DNA from: Leuctra nigra
Taxonomy: Eukaryota; Arthropoda; Insecta; Plecoptera; Leuctridae
Reading direction: 5' to 3'
DNA: 64,000 nt
Assembly (NCBI GenBank): GCA_934045905.1
Contig: OW203768.1
Location: 34,005,060-34,069,059 of the forward strand
The notes under the pieces: model-generated
What the model was told of the DNA's origin: nothing
What the model saw: the letters and a program-made list of their open reading frames with translations, nothing else
The model's database searches: none
Position numbers and translations under genes: made by a program
Shown here: piece after piece, positions 31,750 through 46,100 of the stretch
How positions within the stretch are numbered: the first letter of the stretch is position 1
How the letters are laid out: every line of letters begins with the position of its first letter

Positions 31750-34700
31750 CCATCCAATGTTACGAGTAGGACTGCTAGTCGTGTAACGCCATAACAAAAA
31801 AAAATGTTACGCAACATTTTAGAATATACATTTTCCAATCACCCTATACCTATAAAAAATAACACCTCGCCCACCCTCTAAAGATGTATAACAATGAAAA
31901 TAGTTCCCTTCCACCCGTCTACCTGGCCGTGAGTGATCTGGATTGCCTTCTTGATTGCAAGTCACTGCAGCGAATACCAGCAGGCTGTGACTTGACGTGG
32001 GTCGCGCCATTATTTGAATTCAAATGCACCAATTAGAACGTTCTGAAGTTGATATTTTGTCAGACGTTCAATTTTTTTTCTTCAAAATGTGCATACAAAG
32101 AGAATGAGAGGGCGTTTACTAAAATGTCTGAGGGGTGGAATGTAGTTTCTTTTGTCATTCGATTTGATGAAATAGGATGTCTAATATTGGTCAAAATAAA
32201 CGATGTCCATTTAAAGGAATACGTCATTATAATATAATCTCTGGACTAAATGGTAAGCAATTCTTCTTCCATGAACGTGGAATCGTAACGCATGGAAATT
32301 TGCGACTAAAACGCCAATGTTAGTCGCCAGAGCAAAGAAGATCAATGAAGAACTGAAACTTCGTCGATAAATCGGGTTGCGATGCGAATTTAGTATTTAC
32401 ACCGATTGCGTTCATGGAAGACCCGCTTTAGCTTGACCCTCAAATTTATGGCCAACAGGTACTAACAAAACCATGCTAAATTTCTTCGAGTATTACAACT
32501 TTTCAGTTGTTAGAAATTCATTTTAAATCCACACAACTTAGAATGTTAAAACTCAATTATACTACAAGAAATGGAGCCCATTTATGTAGATTCCTTCACT
32601 CTATCTTGGCACAAAAAGGAATAAGAGACAATGTATCCACTATTTCCGAAAATCGTAGCAATGATTTTTAAGTTATATATTACAACAATACATTGAAACG
32701 TTTCTCATTTCTCATTTCAAAGTTCCATGTAACTCAAATAAATCCCTAAATACTAATCTTTATTATATAAATTCAGTCACAAATCAGCAACAATACATGC
32801 GTAAACGCCTTATGGTGCCCCCAAAAATAATACTATCTTCTTTAGACGTATAAAATATACTCAATGCCAATTTACAATACAACATCGTATTCGAAGGTCG
32901 AATAATGGTTGCGATCGTTTGAAATAATTTCCAAACGAAAATATTCGGAATGTTTTGTGTCAAATGATGACTCAACACTAATTGAAACCTATGATAAACC
33001 TCACCATTATAAATAGGCGGACCAAAAGCAAGTCATTTTGTAAATATTATCCTAGCATAGTCCAGATCACCTTTGTCAGATATGGGTCTAGAACCAACAG
33101 TTTACTGCATAGAAGTTTCATCAGGGGCGTGCAACGTCTCATGTTTTATACAGAGTTAGCTGCGTGATGTCTGAAGACACGTTAGGTTGAAATCAAATCA
33201 TCATGGTATATAGAACGCTGGACGTCGCTTGCTAGCATGGGCGCTGGAGTGGGGGGGGGGGGGGGGGGGGGGTAAGAGAATGCTCCTTCCTGGATGTCAG
33301 GGAAAATTAAAATTCTTGCAGTGTTTAACGTACATTTTACGTACATTTTTTGGTACAGTTAACGTGCATTTTGTAAACAAAATGCAACTCAACGCAAGAC
33401 ACATTGATAGTTGTGATCTTATTGAGTCAAATCATCCAGTCAATTAGATCACTGCTTGCCATGTATACGGTGTCTTGTGTTCTAGATGCATTGATAGTTG
33501 CAGAACCTAATTAAATCAGCTATCAACATGATAAGTATAATAAGATGAACACAAGAAGTGCATGAAGAATACACCAACACCGCATGGGTGCAGCAGACAT
33601 ACAACAGAATGACATCAGCAACATTTGGGACAATTTCAACGGTCTTGATTTGTTAGTTCATTCGTACAAGACTTTTTTTGACGAGTAATTTTTTTAAATG
33701 TTTGAATCTCCGTCCGCTTGAGTCGTCCTAGTTTGTAATCGGAATTGTAATAAGAAAGAGGATCATTACAATTGGTGGCAGCTGGTCGGATTTGGTGAAT
33801 GCATTCACGCGGAGTTAATGTACGAGTCAACAATCCTGCAATTAGGTTCTGAACATCTTGAAATAAGTGTTATTACATTCGCATTTGGCTGCACCAGAGG
33901 AGGGGCATAGAAAGAGGATCGCGGAGGATAGGAAGGAAAGTGTGAGACGGATTGGGAGCTAAATGTGTGTGGCGACACTTTGTCGTGGTTAGTTGTTTAA
34001 TAAGAGATTACCTACTTTCAATTTACGTGAATTAGTTGAGAATTAAAAAGGAGTTACAAATATTAATAATTGTTCTCCATTGATAAATAAATTATAAAAT
34101 CCCAGCTCAGAGGTGTGAAAATGTATAGATTACAATTGAAATATTTAATTATATAAACAATGCAAATTATTGTGTCGACTACCTGTAAAAATGAATTTGA
34201 ATTATGGAGCATATGCAGCATAAGAAAATCGAAATTTAAGCAAAATAACGGTCGTGTGAGTTAATGGTTGACTTCAATGCATTTTTATATAGAACCGGTT
34301 TTAACTCAATGCATTGAATGAAACATGATCCGGTAAAATTCTGAAGTTGGGAACCATCCCATCATTTATCTACACGAATAGAAGAATCCTTGAAAATCTT
34401 AACTCAAATGGATCTCGAACCCAAGACATTTCATTCCAGTCTTCATTCTCTACATTGTTGAATCATGACAATACGTGTCGATACAACAACACACTGTTAC
34501 ATCGACCGTCTGATTTGCGGAATCCTATCTCTCATCTTCTGCTTGGAATGTTGGCTGCACTGCATTCTCACCTCCAGTGATTGTGCGCGCGCAAGTAATT
34601 GCCGGTGTGGATTTGTGTTCACTATAATTCATCTCCCCCGCTTTTATAAGGGAATGGAACACACCCGATCAAAACGTTCCAAAACACACGATTCAAATAT

Positions 34701-35470
34701 TCAAATCATGATTTAGCAGTACTACGTAACTTAATTTAGTTTTTACAGAGTTGTAACAGACAAAATATATTTTAGAACGTGTTTAGAACATTTTACAATT
34801 TAAATTTCTTACTTAATTTATAATGAACTGGAAACTAGGAAATATTTTCAAAAAATACGCTAGTTAACGTGGCTATTTTGAGGTTATGTGTTTAAAAAAT
34901 TCATATAACACTAAACACATCTAGAGAACACACAGTTTGGTTCCTGATTAACAATTGCGATCTTGACATCATCGTCAAAATGCTTAAAATACTGCCATGG
35001 ACGAAATTCTTCACAGCAGTGGAAGGATGTGACGAGATAAAATCTCTCTCTTCGTATGCAAGTCCTTTAAAACAATGGTTGCAGGAATGTTGGAAATGCA
35101 TGGAGCTGCGTGCTGTTTGCAGACACGGTCTTGGATGCATTCTTAATTGAGTCAATCGTACGTGGTACGGCCCGATCATCAGGGAATAATTCTTCATCCA
35201 GGCGGCAATTAAAACACAGCTAGAGGCTCGTAACACCAGAATGCTCGCCAGAATGTGAGGATATGGAAGATGGAATGTCAGTACACGCAGGAAGACGGGG
35301 ATTCTGTTTGTAATCTTACTGGATGTTTGTTTAAGCAAATAATTATTTCAATTAGTATTAAAAATAATCGTAGCCATTCCTTTTCCACCATTAACAATTA
35401 TTAAAAGTAGGTACAAGGTGAAAAATGTGAAGTACCTACGAAGTAAATTTTTGAGTCAACCTAAGAAATA
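31750..35470. other. AT-rich region without recognised gene
   Basis: It contains a run of about 22 G at 33250-33272 and short open frames only, the longest at 34901-35338 on the minus strand with no recognisable domain. Confidence 0.45.
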
Positions 35471-35961
35471 TTAAGGAGGGATGAGTGATATACTCACGGT
35501 CTTCTGAAAATTTCTACAAATTTGCAAAGAATTTCGAATTTCTAGAAGGCCGTTTTACCATGACAACACACTTTTACATGGAAAACTGCACTTTTCAGAT
35601 GGTAAAACGTAAAAATAAAGCAGTAAAACCCTTATAGCTCGGTAAAACATCCACGAAGGTATACATTTAAAAATTTAATAACAAAATATTGCATCTGATA
35701 CACGCTATAGTAGTTTTTCAAAAAATTCTATAGGTGGGAAAGCAGCCAAATACGCTTTTAAAAATATCAGCTTGACTTTTTCCGTATGGTCGCAATGTTA
35801 AAATGAGAAAGAAACTGTTACTTTGAAGCGATATATCTCGAAAATTAGTTCACGTTGACCACTTTTTCTCACCATATTATGATGCAGAACATAAAAATCT
35901 ATTTATTTGCGAAATTTGAACGATTTCTATACATAAGTGAAATTCGGAGATCCCTCCTTAA
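35471..35961. mobile_element. TTAA-flanked 0.49 kb MITE
   Basis: It starts TTAAGGAGGGATGAG and ends GATCCCTCCTTAA, giving inverted ends and TTAA on both sides. Non-coding. Confidence 0.7.
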
Positions 35962-36219
35962 GAACTTACAAAATGAGAATATGGAATTCTGTCAATGCGC
36001 CTTCCTTTTTTTTATTTTATTTTTTTGAAGAAAACATTTCTTTGAAAGAAGAGCAAAAAAGTGAAAAAACGAGAACTCAATGATAGAGATCAACTCGAAA
36101 GAGCTCAAAAATGACTGGCAATTTGGTCATGTTTATGTTGGGGTGGGAAGGGGGGGGGGGGCGTAGAGTCACATCACAGATCACCTCTCCGTACAACCTT
36201 CCTATTTGCAAACATTATC

Positions 36220-36514
36220 TAGTGGAGCGGTCGCTCCACCCAGCCAAGTTGTACTGTACACTCACACTCACTCAACATACCGTAAATGCCTAATAAACTG
36301 AGGAGCAGACCAAACACTTTTACTGTAAGCAACAACATGGCATTTTCGGCCTACTGGATCTTAAAATTGGAAAATCTCACATTGTTGTGAAATGTCTTAA
36401 TTTCGACCCCATAATTTTCCACCCCATATACCAAATTTGGGAACAACAGGTTTTGCCATTTGCGAGCTAGAGGGCCATGAAAACAGTGAAATTATACCCC
36501 TTCTTAAAGCTATC

Positions 36515-36546
<32 letters not shown>

Positions 36547-37570
36547 CAGATATCAGGAAACATTGTTGACAGGGCCACAGCCTAAACGGCTAAACCGATC
36601 GATCTGAAATTTTTACCACATGTGCACTTTTGGCGTCTGATGATACCTTGCCTCCAAGAATTTTTTGTGCCGCCATTTTGAAACCGGAAGTGACGTCATA
36701 TCTCGAAAACGACTGAACCGATCGGAACGAAACTAGCGCCAAATGATTCAGACGGTCGTCTATATGGAATATCAATAGTTAAAGTAGAGATGTACTATTA
36801 CCAAAACCGGAAATGACGTCATGAAAATGAAGAACTAGATTTTAATGACCTCTTACTACAATAACTGCATACTCAGAAGGCTTATAATAATACATAACAT
36901 TTATAGAAATAAATTCTAGGTGGCAGTTATTTCAGTCGATATTTTGAAAACCGGAAGTGATGCCATATCTCGAAAACGGCTGGACTGATTGGAACGAAGC
37001 TTTCGCAATTCTTCATGGAATATCACTTTAAGCTTAGGTATATTGAGCACCAAACACAATTTTTCGTATTAACCAATTCGGAACTGGCGTATTTTTTAAA
37101 AGTATTTAGTCATTGTTGCTCCGATGTGTGTTACAAGTTGTGTAAATAAACTAAAAAAATAAGTGATATCCCCATAAAAAACACTCCGTGTAAAAATACC
37201 AGCCAAGTCTCTTCAACTATAAAATAATAGAAGAAATCTAAAAATTCAGCACTGAAAAGTAGTGATATCAAAAAATGAGCCAAGTCAAAACTTAATTTTA
37301 AAAACCAAAATATACTTGGCGAATCGCTTTTAAGGGAATTATAGGTATATTATATATATTTAGGTACATTTGATTTTTGGCATATGCTTCTATACTATTT
37401 ATATACACGATGCGCCAAGTATATTTTGGTTTTTAAAATTAAGTTTTGACTTGGCTCATTTTTTGATATCACTACTTTTCAGTGCTGAATTTTTAGATTT
37501 CTTCTATTATTTTATAGTTGAAGAGACTTGGCTGGTATTTTTACACGGAGTGTTTTTTATGGGGATTATA
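36220..37570 (+). mobile_element. Composite-motif transposon family C, copy A
   Basis: One end is the palindrome agtggagcggtcgctccac (36221-36239). The body has (gat)n at about 36516-36545, then diverged units with ccggaagtgacgtcat and a gccgccatttt motif. The other end is a long hairpin (37160-37570). The same layout occurs in reverse at 43110-46419. No coding frame. Confidence 0.75.
37160..37570. repeat. Hairpin with about 150 bp arms
   Basis: Arms starting atccccataaaaaacactcc and ending with its complement enclose a loop of about 100 bp (37320-37415). Pairing is near perfect over the arms (for example gccaagtatattttggtttt on both sides). Homologous arms occur at 43110-44196. Confidence 0.88.
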
Positions 37571-37650
37571 TGTAGCATAAGAGAAGGGGAATAGAACTGG
37601 AGTTTCATTACTTGGCGGATTTGAACGTTTTCAGCTTTAAAGTTTACGGA

Positions 37651-37935
37651 ACAGGTTGAGTGAGTGGTTAACGCTCTGAACTTGTATTCCGGAGGCCCGG
37701 GTTTGATTCCCGCGGCCGTCCTTCCTGACTGTTATTTTCGTGGTATTCCCTCAGTCGACAGGCAAATGCTGGGAAGGTACCCTACAAATAGGCCACGACC
37801 GCCTCCTTCCCACATTCCATCCTTACCCACTCTTCACCATCATCTCCCTATCATCATCATCATAATCATTCATCCGTCGCCATTTGCCTCGCTGCAGAAC
37901 AGTGCGACGTTAAGCCCCAGACCAAATTAAAAGTT
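37651..37935 (+). mobile_element. tRNA-derived SINE, best copy
   Basis: The head has an A-box-like gagtgagtggttaacgc and a B box (ggtttgattcccg, about 37700-37712). The body contains ccctcagtcgacaggcaaatgctggg and ccttcccac, and the tail has (atc)n. Core parts recur at 50108-50225, 51355-51480, 58895-59090 (minus strand) and 63113-63570. Confidence 0.75.
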
Positions 37936-37947
37936 GAGCTTTACAGG

Positions 37948-38499
37948 TTAAAGTGGTCCCACTGCTACAGCCAAGGTGCATAGAATTCGCCGTAATTCAT
38001 ACAAATCTCTGATGAAATAATGCCTCAAACAACAGCATAAAACAATTATACCTTACCGTACGCTCCAATTATATGTTTTTAATTGAAGTTCCAATTAAAC
38101 TCGCCCAAAATAATTCATATTTGTAGTGCAATGTTGCCAGATTTATGGTAAATTTCACACATTGTACACATTTTCTTTCTTATTTGGCCCGTGACCCCAT
38201 ATTTTCAAACGGCAGTCTAATTCTAAAAATTATTATCTTTAATTTGAGGCTATTTTCAATAATTTGTCATTCCTCTTGCGGTTTTAGGAGCAATTTAAGG
38301 CCAATTTTCCGGGACGATTTCATGTCTCCCTGTGTTATCTTATGGGGGAAAAAGTGATCTTCAATCAAGAATATCTAATTATATGATACCGTAAGGGGCA
38401 AATATTTTTTGCTAGTTGTATGTAATATGGTTTCACTAATATTTGGTGCGAATTACAGCAAATTCTCATTCCTATGCCGTAACCCTGGAACCCCCTTAA
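37948..38499 (+). mobile_element. TTAA-flanked 0.55 kb element, copy 2
   Basis: Inverted copy of 31197-31749, with TTAA at 37948-37951 and 38496-38499. It lies directly after the SINE. Confidence 0.8.
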
Positions 38500-38942
38500 A
38501 TAACGCAGTTCAGAGTGAATTCACAACTTGATGTAACTCAAGAAATGGATCTATTTATGTAGATTTCATTCCCCTTCTCTCTAGTGATTGTATTCGCGTG
38601 AGTTTGCCTTCCTCATGCTACCTGAAGGCAAGGCTGTGATTCGGAAGCAAATGGAATTGTGAGGAGATGATCCGTGGATCGCTGAGGCAGATCATCTGGC
38701 GGCAGCTTCTGTTGCCGATGGACCGCAAACAATGACGCGGTTGTTTGGCAATTAAACCCAATCTTCCGTGTGGTGGGTGAAGGGGGCGGGGGAGGGGGAG
38801 GGGTTAAACTATAATACAATGTCTTCAGATTCTGGATGCAGAACGTGAGTTAATAGATTTTAGATGATATGATATTAGATGATATTAAATACCACAAGTC
38901 CTCGGATTTTGTCGAGGTTGGGGGGAGGGGGGGGGGGGAGGG
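38500..38942. other. Non-coding, with G-rich runs
   Basis: No gene. Long purine/G runs occur at about 38780-38800 and 38920-38947, with potential for G-quadruplexes. Confidence 0.5.
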
Positions 38943-39080
38943 GGGGAATGACCACGGTACTCTTATGACACTTTCCCTGTGTGTTTGCTTATTAGTTTTG
39001 CCTGCAGTGTCAAGGTCAAACCATTCTACCAATCGATCTGAAATTTTTGCATTACTAATGTAAAGAATCCCGTGATTTTT
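38943..39080 (+). mobile_element. Family H transposon, 5' fragment
   Basis: It matches the start of 14414-15320 and 40135-40933 (accacggtactcttatg, caatcgatctgaaattttt) and then diverges. Confidence 0.6.
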
Positions 39081-40134
39081 TTTAATTTACAGAGTACAGA
39101 GTACATGTAATTGATTTGGATATAATAATTTCTTAATTCATTTTTAGAATTCTTAAAATGTGCATTCGTGTTTGATTATACATAAATTACAAAATAGCTT
39201 TTTCTAGACAAATTAAGCGAAAAGAAAATAGAAAATATTATTCCACTGACTTGACTTATTTTTTTATGAAGAGTGGAAAAGGATCTCTATTCTCTTCGTT
39301 CCTTCACCCTTCAATGAAGATTTTCAAAGAAGACAGCTTTCAATATTAATTAGTAAACTAATACATGTTCAGATAATGGAAATGACAATCAACTCTACAG
39401 CTCCTGTTTTTCTCGTACTAATAGGAAATTGCACAAATTCCAAGCTGCAAGTTCAAATATTTGATATTTGATTAGTAAAAGGTAATTAGTTAATTGGTAT
39501 TTATGCTGTTAAAGGTAAGACGTGTTTAATTGCTTCTCAGCAACACTTCAACAGTTTTTTTCTCTCAATAATGATTCATTGTCTCAGACGTGTAATTCAT
39601 TATATGATGATGGAAGTACATTTATTTATAAGAATGTAGCATTCACGTTCAATCATTGTTTTTCTTCAAGTCCTAGAAGCTTTTCGCTTTGGATTACATT
39701 TCAGCGAACTTTTTTGTACTTATTACGAATGGTTTCCGGATAACGAAGAGAGAAGATATTGGTAATTAAGATTTTTTGTTTTATTTCAATATTTTATGGA
39801 CGAGTGTAAAAGTTTAGACACAATAGTGGAAAAAAGGAAATCGAGTTGTGGCTATTAATGAGGTAAAATGAGGTTGAACATTTATTGCATCCTGATGTTC
39901 TATTTTTCTAATTTTATTAATTCGTTCATGTCTTTAGACAAATTACCTATCAAAAGATTCGTATTAACAAGAATTCAACGTTCAGTTGCCATTACTTTCT
40001 TCTATACTCTGATGTTTTTTTCTTACCCTATTTTTATATTTATATTTTGTTTTGTTTTTGTTTTGTTTTGTTTGTTATATTTTATTTTGTATTATTTTGT
40101 TGTTGTTAATAAAATAATGGGAATCCATTCTCGT
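39081..40134. other. AT-rich region without recognised gene
   Basis: Only short hydrophobic frames in T-rich DNA (for example 39868-40140); nothing recognisable. Confidence 0.45.
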
Positions 40135-40933
40135 AGTTGAGCGAGCCTAGCGAGCGTCACCACGGTACTCTTATGTCACTTTCTCTGTGTGTCTGTTTTT
40201 TTTGTGTGTGTGTTCACAGCCCAGGTCAAACGGCACAACCAATCGATCTGAAATTTTGCACATATACTAACGTAATCTATGCGGTCCCTGGGATCGACCA
40301 ACATTTTACTCAATCTTACAAAGTTTCAGCCAAATCCTCCCATTGGTTAAAATTTTAAACATCTTTCATTTGATTTTTGAAATTTAAACTAGAACCGTAT
40401 GACCGATCAACTTAAAACTTTGCATGGTCATTGGGACCTGCATTATCTGTATTTTTGACAATTTTCAGACTTATCTGTGTTTAAATCCAAAAGTTATTGA
40501 AATTATACTGAAATTTTACGTATTGGCTGTCAAATTTCTCGAAAATTTTGATCACGGCTACTTCGACTCTTTATAGTTCCAAGGTAGTTAGAGTAGAAAC
40601 TTTCAAACGTATGAAACTGATATGACCGTTCAACAGATCGTCTAATATTGTGTAAGTACACACACTTTTATCATATGAGTGATCCCAGTTATTTTTTTTA
40701 ATAGATCCTATGATTTTTGAATAATAACAAGGAACATTTTAACCATAAAGGTTCAATCTTGCATGGTTATTGGGACTAATACTTTAGGAATATTTGGAGA
40801 TTTTTATACCTACAAGTCTGACGAATTTTAAGAATTATTGGCTTTTAATGATGTTTACGATAGACATAATTTCGGTTCGAGGTGTTGCGCGTGTCCGTGC
40901 TCGCTCATCAACGCGTTACACAGAGCGTTTTCT
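40135..40933 (+). mobile_element. Family H transposon, copy 2
   Basis: Same ends and order as the copy interrupting polymerase B: starts agttgagcgagc and ends gcgttacacagagcgttttc with the 3' AACGC...GCGTT hairpin. It is shorter because of internal deletions. Followed by TTAGT, compared with CTAGT at copy 1. Confidence 0.75.
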
Positions 40934-43109
40934 TAGTTGTATCGGGGGGTACAAAGTTATAAATTATTTTATTGTGGGGTATCAGTAAAAACAGAGAATA
41001 GGTACCTATTATTGGAATGGCTATAAGCAAATACTCTTTTGTAGAGTTCTCATTCCAATAGTCAGAATAAGAAAAACAGTTATTTTGAAGTAAAAAATTC
41101 CACTGTCAAAGAAATTGTTTTGAAAATGTCAACCCAATGGGACATTTCCTCACCCCCCCCCCCCCCCCACCCCCCCTCCACAACAACAATGTTATGTCCA
41201 TCAGAATTTACGTAAGTATCTGTATGTGATTGATTTTGTTTCAGAATCCTGCCAACCTGTGACGTAGCTCTTACCTTCTCATGGCTCCTTCTCTTGTATC
41301 AAATATCAACTGACTGGACATAGCTGTCCGACCAGAGCTATGTATTATTGATCAGTCCTGTTGCTTTGCATGTTCTCTGAAATTATTTTAATAACTTTAC
41401 ATCGGGTCAAACTTGCTCGGTGCACAAATTCGAAGAAGATATTTCCAATCATTCTCTGACCAAGACCAGTTCACATCACTGTTGAACCGCAAGTGACGGC
41501 GTAAACAGTGGGAAGAGGGAGGAAATATGGAGCGTAAGGTCTGTCCATCAGGTGCAAATTCAATGGTTGTCATATTGTCATTTTGTAGCGAAATTAAAAT
41601 AATGTTGAAAAGTAATTATTGAAAAAGTAAAAAAAAATAAAAAATCCTGAAGTCACAGAGAAATGCAATACATCTCATTCCTGAGATATTTTTAATTTAC
41701 CTCCCACGACAATGATCAGTGATTATATTTTCATTAAAGAGTGGTTTTCTTTATTGAACTATATTTTCACAGATCATAAATGACCGCTTGCCGCTGGGGT
41801 ACACACACGTTAATTTATTTGAATGGTATTATATTTATATTAGGTGCATTTGTGTGTGATTAAATATTTCGCAACCACGGGATATTTTCCATTTTAAGAT
41901 CCTGGGTTGCGATCACATAAAATAAAAACTTTCTTGTCACATTGACAAGCTTAGTCTTCTCATCTTATACCCTAGCTAGAAGGCCAATGCCTAAAATTAC
42001 ATTTTGATTTCTAGGTACTTGGTTTAAAAGTTGTACTTGCAGCTCCAAACAATTTATATTACATTTAGGGCCATACTTTTAATACTCTGCTAACTTTTAA
42101 ACGGTCGATTATAGATATGTATAGTCATGGCAACAACCAATGACTTTCCTAGAATGACGCGTTAAGTTAATATATATTTTTTTTAGCAGAGTATTGAAAA
42201 ACTAGACATTAGACATTCACGGTAGGTTATGTGAGTGTGCGCGGCGTACGATTTGGCTGGATGGAGCGACCGCCCCACTAGATTTGATACAATATCAATA
42301 GAAAAAGTCTAGTTGAGTAAAACAATCTATGTGTACCTGAAAGTAGACTAATTGCCAAGACATTCCCCCGAGCAATGCATCCCGATGTGATTGCCTTTGA
42401 ACCTGGCTCGATCTGCAATCTCCCGGACAAATTGCTCGCGATGGTTGTGATGCTGCCTGCGTGTGGTCCATTGATTTGGCCAGATGGTCTGACCCGTGGT
42501 CATCCGATGCATCCGCCGAAACATCGATCACCATGTTAGCGATCCATGCGGCTCATTTATCAGCAGACCCCAAGTGGAATGGACAGGTTTATATTGCGTA
42601 TCATTGTCCAGTGTACACTTGCCCAAAGTAAATACGGTATTTGAACGAAACGGATTTGCACTGGCCAGATTCCTTGACAATCAATTCTTGTTATTATTTA
42701 TATTATTATCAATGAAATCAGAGCTCACCACCGGAGTTAGATGACGCATAGATAGATTACCTATACATAGATTTCATAGACTTCATCAAATCTGCATCAG
42801 CCAATCCGTATCTTTCGAACAGCCCGTTTTCGCTTTGGCCAAGTGTACATCGTGGGACAATGGGAGTTAATGAGTGTTATTCGAAAAGAAAATGCTAAAA
42901 GTAATTAAATCGCGTAACGAGTATTCTTATATCAGAGTAAATATAAAAACCAAAAATGCGTCAATATCAACTGTTTGGCTCAAATTTTGTTTGAAATGGT
43001 TTTTTAAATAGGAGCAAGAGATTTAGACCATGTATTTATCTGTTTTGGCTTTTATTTTCACAGGATAATGTTATGTTGTTAATTAATATCAGTACAGTTA
43101 TCGGTACCC
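40934..43109. other. AT-rich region without recognised gene
   Basis: A C-run lies at 41150-41177. A diverged end of family C is at about 42205-42290 (ggagcgaccgccccactag). A GC-richer block at 42330-42620 has no convincing exon. Confidence 0.45.
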
Positions 43110-46100
43110 AGAAAAAAACACTCCGTGTAAAAACGGCAGCCAAGTCTCTTTACTTCAAAAAAATTCAACACTGAAAAGGAGTGATATCAAAAAAGGAGCC
43201 AAGTCAATGACATTTCCAAATATTTAATCGTATTTTTGAAATAAAAGAATAAACACCGAGAAATACTTTACAAAAGGACTTGGCGCATCGTTTTTTTAAA
43301 GACATCATTCTATCCTAAAAGTAGAAAGAAATTTACAAATAGGTAGGTACATTTTCCTCTTTCTATTAGAGCCAGAATCTATTAATCAAGCTACTTTTAA
43401 TAATGGCTATTTTATAGTTTTGTCAATGGCGATAGAAGAAAGATTTCATGCTGTAATAGATAAGTAATATAAGGGTGGAAGAATTAAATAACAATTGGAA
43501 GTGGGCTCATACATATTCTTGCAATACCTACTGTTAATATGGTGATATTAGAAGGGAATCTTTTCATAATTTGATCTTGACTGAAGGAAATCATGAAACG
43601 TTGTCAAATAATTACTTACTATCTATGGAACACTATTATATATTTTTGAAGTGTCAAGTGTATAAAGTTATTTTTTTTTATAGAAATACAATGTGACTTC
43701 ACTGTGTACTTTGTGAAATGTATTGCTATAAAATGCAGTAGAAATTTATTTCATGATGAGAAGGATTAACGCATTAGACTTACCTAATTAATATGTTGCC
43801 ACGAAACAATATTACGAAGATAACTATTGTGTATTTATAGAAAACATAGGCAACAGTTTCATCGCGTATATATTCAAATAGAAAATATTTTACAGTAGGT
43901 ATGTGTAATAAGTAATTGAAAGATGTTTCCCTATTATTCTAAAAATTCTTAATGACGGTTGTTTATAAATGGCATATGCTTATGTTTATGAATAGAAAAA
44001 TGTCTTTAAAAAACGATGCGCCAAGTCCTTTTGTAAAGTATTTCTCGGTGTTTATTCTTTTATTTCAAAAATACGATTAAATATTTGGAAATGTCATTGA
44101 CTTGGCTCCTTTTTTGATATCACTCCTTTTCAGTGTTGAATTTTTTTGAAGTAAAGAGACTTGGCTGCCGTTTTTACACGGAGTGTTTTTTTCTGGGATA
44201 TCACTTCTTTTGTTAGTTTATTCATACAGCTTGTAGCACATGTCCGAGCAAGGACTAATTTCTTTAAAAAAATACGCCTCAACCGATTTGGATAGGTACT
44301 AAGAAAAGTTGCGTTTGGTAAAAGATTAAAATGATTATCCAAAAAAAATAGCTTAGGTTTCGTTACAATCGGTCCAGCCGTTTTCGATATTTGACGTCAC
44401 TTCCGGTTTTAAAATAGGGGCCGAAAATAATGTCTTCTTGAAATCATAATTAGAAGTCCTACAAAATTACATAATTTGATAACAATCGGTTTAGAAGTTT
44501 TCGATATATAACGTCACTTCCGGTTTTGAAATGGCGGCCGAAAATAATGTCTTCTTGAATTCATAATTATTAGTCCTACATATTTCCAAAATTTGGTTGC
44601 AATCGGTACAGCCGTTTTCGATATATGACGTAAATTCATGTTTTAACAATGGCGGCCGAAAATAATGTCGTCTTTAATTCATAATTATTAGTCCTACACA
44701 TTTCCAAAATTTGGTTGCAATTGGTACAGCCGTTTTCTATATATGACGTCACTTCCGGTTTTGAAATGGCGGTCGAAAATAATGTCGTCTTGAATTCATA
44801 ATAATAAGTCCTACATAATTGCATAATTTGGTTGCAATCGGTACAGACGTTTTCGATAAATGACGTCACTTCCGGTTTTAACAATGGCGGCCGAAAATAA
44901 TGTCGTCTTTAATTCATAATTATTAGTCCTACACATTTCTAAAATTTGGTTGCAATTGGTTCAGCCGTTTTCGATATATGACGTCACTTCCGGTTTTAAC
45001 AATGGCGGCCGAAAATAATGTCGTCTTAAATTCATAATCAATATTCTTATGTCCTACATATTTACACAATTTAGTTCCAATCGGTACAGCCGTTTTCGAT
45101 ATATGACGTCGCTTCCGGTTTTAACAATGGCGGCCGAAAATAATGTCGTCTTTAATTCATAATTATTAGACCTACACATTTCCCAAATTTGGTTGCAATC
45201 AGTACAGACGTTTTTGATACATGACGTCACTTCCGGTTTTAAAAATGGCGGCCGAGAACACTGCAACCTTGAATTTATAATTATTCACAATGTACGTTTA
45301 CTAATATCTATTTAAAAGTATAAAGTGGTGAATTTAATGTCATTTAACATATTTATGACGTAATTCATCAATCATCATATTTATGACGTCATTTCCGGTA
45401 TAGGTAATAAGAATACAATCTAGTTTTATCTATAGTTGATACTTCATGAACGACCATCTGAATTCATAATCCCTATATTTCCGTAAAATCGGTCATGTCG
45501 TTTGTAATATATGACGTCACTTCCGGTTTCATTTAGTGGTTCCTGCCGCCATTTCCGGTACCGTTAATTTGTTTATTCATTTTTCCCAATTGATTTTTCA
45601 AATAAATAGTAGAATGAATACGCAGGAGCTAGTTCAGTTGCAATCGGTACAGGCGTTTTAGATATATGACGTCACTTCCGGTTTCAGAAATGGCGGTCGA
45701 GAACACTGCAACCTTGAATTTATAAATTGTATTGTCTATATTACAATGTAAGTTAATTATGTACGTATTTTAAGTATAATTTGTTGAAATAAGTGAAATA
45801 TTGCGTATTTATGACGTCACTTCCGGTTTAGAAAATAAGAAAATAATTTTTTGTTATTGATACTTCATAAAGATGACCATCTAAATCGAATGGTGCTAAT
45901 TTCGTTCTAATCGGTCCAGATGTTTTTGAGATATGACGTCACTTCCGGTTTAAAAATGGCGGCACAAAAAATCACAAGAGGCAAGGTATCATCAGACGCC
46001 AAAAGTGCATATGTGGTAAAAATTTCAGGTTGATCGGTTCAGCCGTTTAGGCTGTGGCGGTGACAGCAACTTTTTCGGGAATCATATGAAGAAGAAGAAG

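Noticed and set aside
34901..35338. 145-codon minus-strand frame
   Set aside because: No recognisable domain, no splice or start context, and surroundings are non-coding.
31339..38357. Conserved 70-codon peptide in two copies
   Set aside because: Both lie inside the same transposon family; the similarity is that of the DNA element.
44636..45266. Frames with repeated Cys-Asn pattern
   Set aside because: They translate the 118 bp satellite of a transposon.
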